Assembly (NCBI RefSeq): GCF_026213295.1
Contig: NC_079424.1
Location: 21,164,114 to 21,228,113, forward strand
DNA: 64,000 nt
Direction: 5' to 3'
From: Gadus chalcogrammus
Taxonomy: Eukaryota > Chordata > Actinopteri > Gadiformes > Gadidae
The translations under genes were made by a program, and so were the position numbers. This document shows, piece after piece, positions 59,282-64,000 of this stretch. The stretch's first letter is position 1. Each line of letters opens with the position of its first letter. The notes below the pieces were generated by a model that was not told where the DNA came from, made no database searches, and worked only from the letters and a program-made list of their open reading frames with translations.

Positions 59282-59896
59282 GGTTATGTGATGGCTCAGC
59301 TGCTGAGCAGTCCCCACATGGCCACATGGTGGGCACAAAGGCAGGCAAAGGCAGACAATGGGTGTGGTGTTGGATGGGAGGTACTACTCTAAAAGCTGTA
59401 TCATAGAGACCCCGCCCCACTCAGGTGTCTCAGCTTACCACTCAGGTGTGCTGAGTTAGCCCTGCAATCAGGGGGCCTTTTAAACCCACCAGAACAAGCT
59501 GAAGACAGGCTGGAGGAGCGTGTGGAGACCAGACACACTCTAGGCCAGCCGCGTGATAAGAGGCCTGTGGCCAACCCTCTTAACCCAACTGAACCCTTAT
59601 AATGAAATTACCGGTTGACTGTTTATTTGATCTGTGTAAATTGTGTCGTGCTGATACGAGAGAAGGCCTGCAGCTGGAGAGGAACCCCCAAAACTCCCAA
59701 GAGGAACCAAGAGCCGAGCCAGGGCGAAGAGGTCAGGAACACAGACCCCACTAAGCTTGGCCTGTCGCTCTCTCTCTCTCTGACCCCCATAACAGGAAGA
59801 GCCAGACAGATCACCCTGACATCAACCGCCCACCCGGTGAAGATTTGAGTTGCCTTTTTCCCCCCTCCCTTTTCCCCGCACCTGTTTGATTTCACC
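59282..59896 (+). repeat. 3' LTR of Gmr1-like element
   Basis: Begins GGTTATGTGATGGCTCAGC after a purine-rich stretch (GAGCTGAGGCTGGG) that may be the polypurine primer. Ends TTTGATTTCACC. It differs from the 5' LTR by point changes and a missing TTTATAAATAAATGTCATAA segment near the end. Confidence 0.87.
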
Positions 59897-60269
59897 GCAA
59901 ACCCTGTAACTGCCTGTTTCTGTTCCGATTGGTTATCCCACTGTTGAGCATCACAGACCAGGCGCCCACAATGTGTTAAGCTAAGAAGACTTCAATAGTC
60001 ATTGAGAAATTATACGTGTGTGTGTGTTGGTGTGTGCGTATGTGTAACTATGAGGGAGTGTGAGGAAGAGGAGACAGTAAAGAGGGAGTTAATATGAAAG
60101 GCTCATGAAGAAGCAAAGGGAGGAGAAGGGGAGAGGGGGGGGGGGGGTTGTGGCAGGGTTCGATGAATGGAGATGGGCTTCCCTGTTGGTCCGTGATTGG
60201 TAGAGAGGGTCCTGAGAACAACGTTAAGCATGATTGGCCTGGTTCAACAACTGCCTCAGCAAATCAATG
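59897..60269. other. lhfpl4 intron, no gene seen
   Basis: Unassigned flank right of the LTR element, with a short G-run at about 60133-60147. Confidence 0.35.
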
Positions 60270-60274
60270 TCACC

Positions 60275-60615
60275 ACAGAGAGGACTGTAACATCCGACCA
60301 CTGAGAGGGCTGTACCACAACACAGGACTGTACCAGACTGACCACAGAGAGGACTGTACCATCTGATCACAGAGAGGACTGTACCATCTGACCACAGAGG
60401 ACTGTACCATCTGACCACAGAGAGGACTGTACCACCACAGTGAGGAATGTACCATCTGACTACAGAGAGGAATGTACCATCACATCGAGGACTGTACCAT
60501 CTGACCACAGTGAGGACAGTAACATCTGATCATAGAGAGGACTGTACCACCACAGAGAGGACTATACCATCACAGAGGACTGTATCATACTGACCACACA
60601 GAGGATTGTACCATA
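60275..60615. repeat. imperfect 22-30-bp minisatellite
   Basis: About 13 units of CACAGAGAGGACTGTACCAT with CTGAC/CTGATC spacers, varying in length. Confidence 0.88.
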
Positions 60616-60720
60616 CTGAACAACACAACGACACAATTGCTTGCACTGGACTACATGCGTTGGTGTCATTCTTTCAAGTTTCATTAATCTTACTCCATAT
60701 GTGACATGGTTCAAGTTTAT

Positions 60721-60778
60721 AGCATTAGTTTTGGCTCTAATATATTTATATATATATATTTGAGCCAAAACTAATGTT
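60721..60778. repeat. AT-rich hairpin
   Basis: CATTAGTTTTGGCTC (60723-60737) and its complement GAGCCAAAACTAATG (60762-60776) flank an ATATATTTATATAT loop. Confidence 0.85.
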
Positions 60779-61269
60779 ATATATATATACACATAATGAT
60801 GTTTTGATGTTCATACAGCATGCAATCAATACACACTGTCAATAATGTATGAGGGTGCTGCATTAGTACATGTTCAAGTTACACCCTAATAATGTTAGCT
60901 ATCCGGGATGTCAGCTAAAAGTATTAGCTCCTGTTCGGGAAGTACCCCCCTCTCCTCTCTCCTCTCTCCTCTATTCTCCTACAGCGTGGCTCTGGTTCAG
61001 GCTTCAGACCAGCTAGCTTGGCCCAGCGCGGTCCTGGAGGTCGTGGCCCACAGCGGTCAGAGACAAGCAGAGAGAGACGGGAGCCGGGAGCCGGGAGCAG
61101 TTCTCCAGTGCGGCTACACTGTCCACATGCTCTGAATGTAGGCTAATGAGATTCACAGCCTCCCTATCTCACTCTCTCATTCTCTTTTTACTCCTCCTTC
61201 TTCTTTTTAATCAAAGCCTGCTTTCCTATTCATGCATGGAACTGAGAACACCGAACTTGGAATTGTGCC

Positions 61270-61512
<243 letters not shown>

Positions 61513-61749
61513 CATTTTTTAAAAGATAGTACAGATCTATTCAGTATATACATTACCCTCATTAAGGTGCTAGTTTTCCCTGCCACTGCTCTCAGCAAGA
61601 AGATCTCTGGAGGAGGCGATGAGATGGATGAGAGGTCTGCCTCTTGGTACTCCTCTTAGATCAGAATCCATAATCAGCACTTCAGTTAAGAGAATGTCTC
61701 TGGGGTCTGATGCAGCACGTAGCCCTGGCTGGGGGCTCTACCCTTCAGG

Positions 61750-61945
61750 GGAGAAGCCTCCCCTCAATTGGAACCCTCCCATAATTGGAACCCTCGCTTG
61801 GAACCCTACCCTTAATTGGAACCCTACCCTTAATTGGAAGCCTCCCTTTAATTTGAATCCTCCCCTGAACTGGAATCCTCCCCTTAATTGAAACCCTCCT
61901 CTTAATTAGAACCCTCCCTTTGATTTGAATCCTCCCTTTAATTGG
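61750..61945. repeat. 17-18-bp minisatellite
   Basis: About 11 imperfect units of CCCTCCCTTAATTGGAAC. Confidence 0.88.
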
Positions 61946-62197
61946 TGGAATTGCAGTCCTTATAGCGAGTCAAGGAACATGTGAGAGTCCCACAGGATCC
62001 TGACATTAGAAAGAAAGGATGGTGGAACGTCAGGTGACATCATCAAAAAAAGGGCTTAAAGATAAGGGAGGAGTATTAGAATAAAGAATGTGGAAGCCTG
62101 TAGAACAGACCACAATGTACCATCAAAAGGCATGGATCAAACACTGGTTTGGATCAGACACAAAGACGATACAGTAATAAACAATCCACCTCAGAGG

Positions 62198-62333
<136 letters not shown>

Positions 62334-62518
62334 CTGCTGCATCACATCCCCTTTTCTTTCAGGCAGGAGCTCAGAGCAAATTTGCTGCACTGAGTATCAG
62401 TGGAGCCCTCCCACACCGACACCGACACACACACACACACACACACAAAAACACATACACAACACATACACACAAACAAAACACAAACAAACACAGAGAG
62501 TGTTCACACACACACACA

Positions 62519-62549
<31 letters not shown>

Positions 62550-62876
62550 TCACACTCACACTCACACACAGTACACACACACCACCAGAGCTGACTCTAC
62601 AGAAACAGTGACTGTGAGGGCGTTCAGCTGAGAAGTAAAAGGTTTGTACTTTGTGGTCCGCTGTGAGACTGATACAGCGCCTGCTACCAACACAGATGGC
62701 AGAATTCATTCTAAATTTAACTCAAATTAGTAAACGTCATGACGTTTGTTCTGGGCAAGTTCAAAGGGATCTGAGTCAGGGGACAGAGAGAGAGCTCGGA
62801 ACAGAGAGGCCAGAGAGGAGAACGAACTGTTGTTTTTGACCAGTGAATTGGGTCAGTAAAACCTCTGGTTGTGCAT

Positions 62877-63939
62877 CTCAATGTTATTATTATATCCTTT
62901 ATTTAACAAGGTTGAGTCTCATTGAGATTAAAATCTCTTTTACAAGAGAGACCTGGCCAAGATGGACAGCAGTACACAGTTGCAGCATAAAACATAAGAC
63001 AAAGTACAAGTTCAATACTAAGTGCGATAATAATAATACATTTAGATCATTAACTAAAACATTTGCAATTTCCAATGGAGTCCGACATGAACTTCTTTAC
63101 AACAGCTTTAAATTCTAGGGTAACTAGGTATTGCAGCTTTAGCTGCTTCTGCAGGTAATTCCAGGAATATAGTGCAAAAACCTTAAAAGCCTTTTTTCCA
63201 AGGTCCGTCCTCAGTTCAGCAACAGTCATAAGGAGCATGTCCTGAGACAGTAACCCATGGGGGACACGTTTCCGGGACATATGCAGTGACAAATAACAAT
63301 GGAGTTTACCTAAAATCGCCTTGTAGACAAAAACATACCAGTGACTAATACGTTGCAAAAAAAGAGAAGGCCAATTAACTTTTGAGTACAAAGTAGAGTG
63401 GTGAGATAAGGATCTGCTGTTTGAAATAAACCTGAAGGCTCCATGATACAATGTGTCCAACATATGTAGACAGTGAGCTGAAGGATTATGGTGTACAACA
63501 GATCACCATCATCAAGAACCGGCAAGTAGGTAGCTTCGACTGGACAGTGTCCGGCCTCAGGGGAAAAACATGATTTGTTCCTTAAGTAGAAGCTACCTTT
63601 GGTTTCAGCTTTTCACCAGATTTTGTATGTGAGTTTTAAAATTGATGTGGTCATCGATCATAAATCCAAAGTACTAGCTGGAAACAACCTCAATTTCATT
63701 ACCTTGAGATGTTACAATTTGCTGATTTAACACCTTCTTTTCGGAATTTGAAAATACTATAAGTTTGGTCTCTTCAGCATTGAGAATAAGCTTCACTTGA
63801 CAAAGCTGATCCTGAACTCTATCAAAAGCACTTTGCATGTACTGAAAAGCCTTACTGAGCATGGATGCACAACAATAAATTACACTATCATCTGCATATA
63901 AATTAAAAGAGACATTTGGGACATTTTGTCCAAGGCTAT
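62877..63939 (-). mobile_element. LINE 3' part on minus strand (L2-like), truncated by a MITE
   Basis: On the minus strand: RT palm SFNLYADDSVIYCCASML (frame 63674-63955), KLILNAEETKLIVFSN, then, after a frame break and deletion, MLDTLYHGAFRFISNSRSL and GWP-type SLFLQRISHWYVFVYKAILG (63050-63463). The 3' UTR holds AAGAGATTTTAATCTCAATG and ends GTTAAATAAAGGATATAATA near 62877. At its left (5') side the match stops where GGGCGTTTCCACTGGAG begins (63941). It differs from the LINE inside Gmr1 (FEDD type). Confidence 0.82.
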
Positions 63940-63940
63940 T

Positions 63941-64000
63941 ATGGGGCGTTTCCACTGGAGTGTGCGGGTTCGGTGTGCACGGATCGCGTTTTCCACCGGC
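63941..64000. mobile_element. left end of a MITE, cut by the window end
   Basis: GGGCGTTTCCACTGGAGTGT followed by CGGGTTCGGTGTGCACGG resembles the ends of common fish TIR elements with GGGCGTTTCCAC termini. The other end is outside the window. Confidence 0.5.

Larger units (their letters stand above)
49256..59896 (+). mobile_element. Gmr1-like Ty3-type LTR retrotransposon with INT before RT, interrupted twice
   Basis: Order: 5' LTR (49256-49919), gag-like (50037-50560), protease (near 50666), integrase zinc finger and core start (51220-51745), LINE insertion (about 51746-54848), integrase core end (54849-54899), TIR element (54900-57646), rest of integrase with GPY/F-like module (57647-58085), reverse transcriptase and RNase H (58088-59232), 3' LTR (59282-59896). 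Integrase upstream of RT with a Ty3/gypsy-type RT is the hallmark of Gmr1 from Atlantic cod and related deuterostome elements. Without the two insertions the element is about 4.8 kb. It lies antisense inside the presumed lhfpl4 intron. Several stops and frameshifts show it is dead. Confidence 0.88.

Noticed and set aside
60908..61135. 75-codon frame with CTCCTACAG acceptor-like start at 60983
   Set aside because: No homology recognised and no donor; composition is simple (AGAGAGAGACGGG). Not enough for an exon.

Overview
This is vertebrate, teleost-type nuclear DNA. Genes are split into short exons with GT-AG introns, and the rest is packed with small DNA transposons, LINE pieces and very long (AC)n microsatellites. 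The closest fit is a codfish (Gadidae). The very high dinucleotide-repeat load fits, and a Ty3-like LTR retrotransposon at 49.3-59.9 kb has its integrase upstream of reverse transcriptase, the unusual order first reported for Gmr1 of Atlantic cod. The species is inferred, not proven. A 100-base N gap lies at 4472-4571.

Three protein-coding loci are supported. (1) The last six coding exons of a plexin-B1-like gene (+, 902-2352) end in the class-B PDZ ligand VTDL. (2) A complete setd5 gene (+, coding 9574-24781) has 23 coding exons whose phases all agree and sum to 1461 codons plus stop. (3) One internal exon of an LHFPL4-like tetraspan gene lies on the minus strand (46991-47227). It is convergent to setd5, as SETD5 and LHFPL4 are neighbours in mammals.

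Layout: 1-0.9 kb, repeats in the plxnb1 intron; 0.9-4.5 kb, plxnb1 3' end and UTR; 4.6-9.3 kb, intergenic/setd5 5' region with a hAT MITE and a 34-bp minisatellite; 9.3-27 kb, setd5, with nested transposons in its first and penultimate large introns; 27-46 kb, repeat-rich intergenic DNA (foldback clusters, two intact-ended hAT elements, a RecQ-helicase-bearing TIR element, a duplicated 430-bp sequence with a filled and an empty insertion site, a G-rich minisatellite); 47-64 kb, lhfpl4 exon and its upstream intron, holding the Gmr1-like element (itself split by a LINE and by a 2.7-kb TIR element), more microsatellites, and a LINE 3' end running off the window on the minus strand.

Most notable: (a) two deletion derivatives of one TIR family (ends TAGCCTGG) both carry the Walker-A region of a RecQ-like helicase, one flanked by a perfect 9-bp target duplication; (b) a TGTCACG foldback family with two independent 4-bp target duplications; (c) four separate tandem arrays that start exactly at exon edges and copy splice sites in plxnb1, setd5 (twice) and lhfpl4; (d) the Gmr1-like domain order; (e) an orphan promoter-like block with a perfect RFX X-box at 32.3 kb. 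Target duplications and palindromes were read directly by eye. Superfamily assignments without a transposase are inference.
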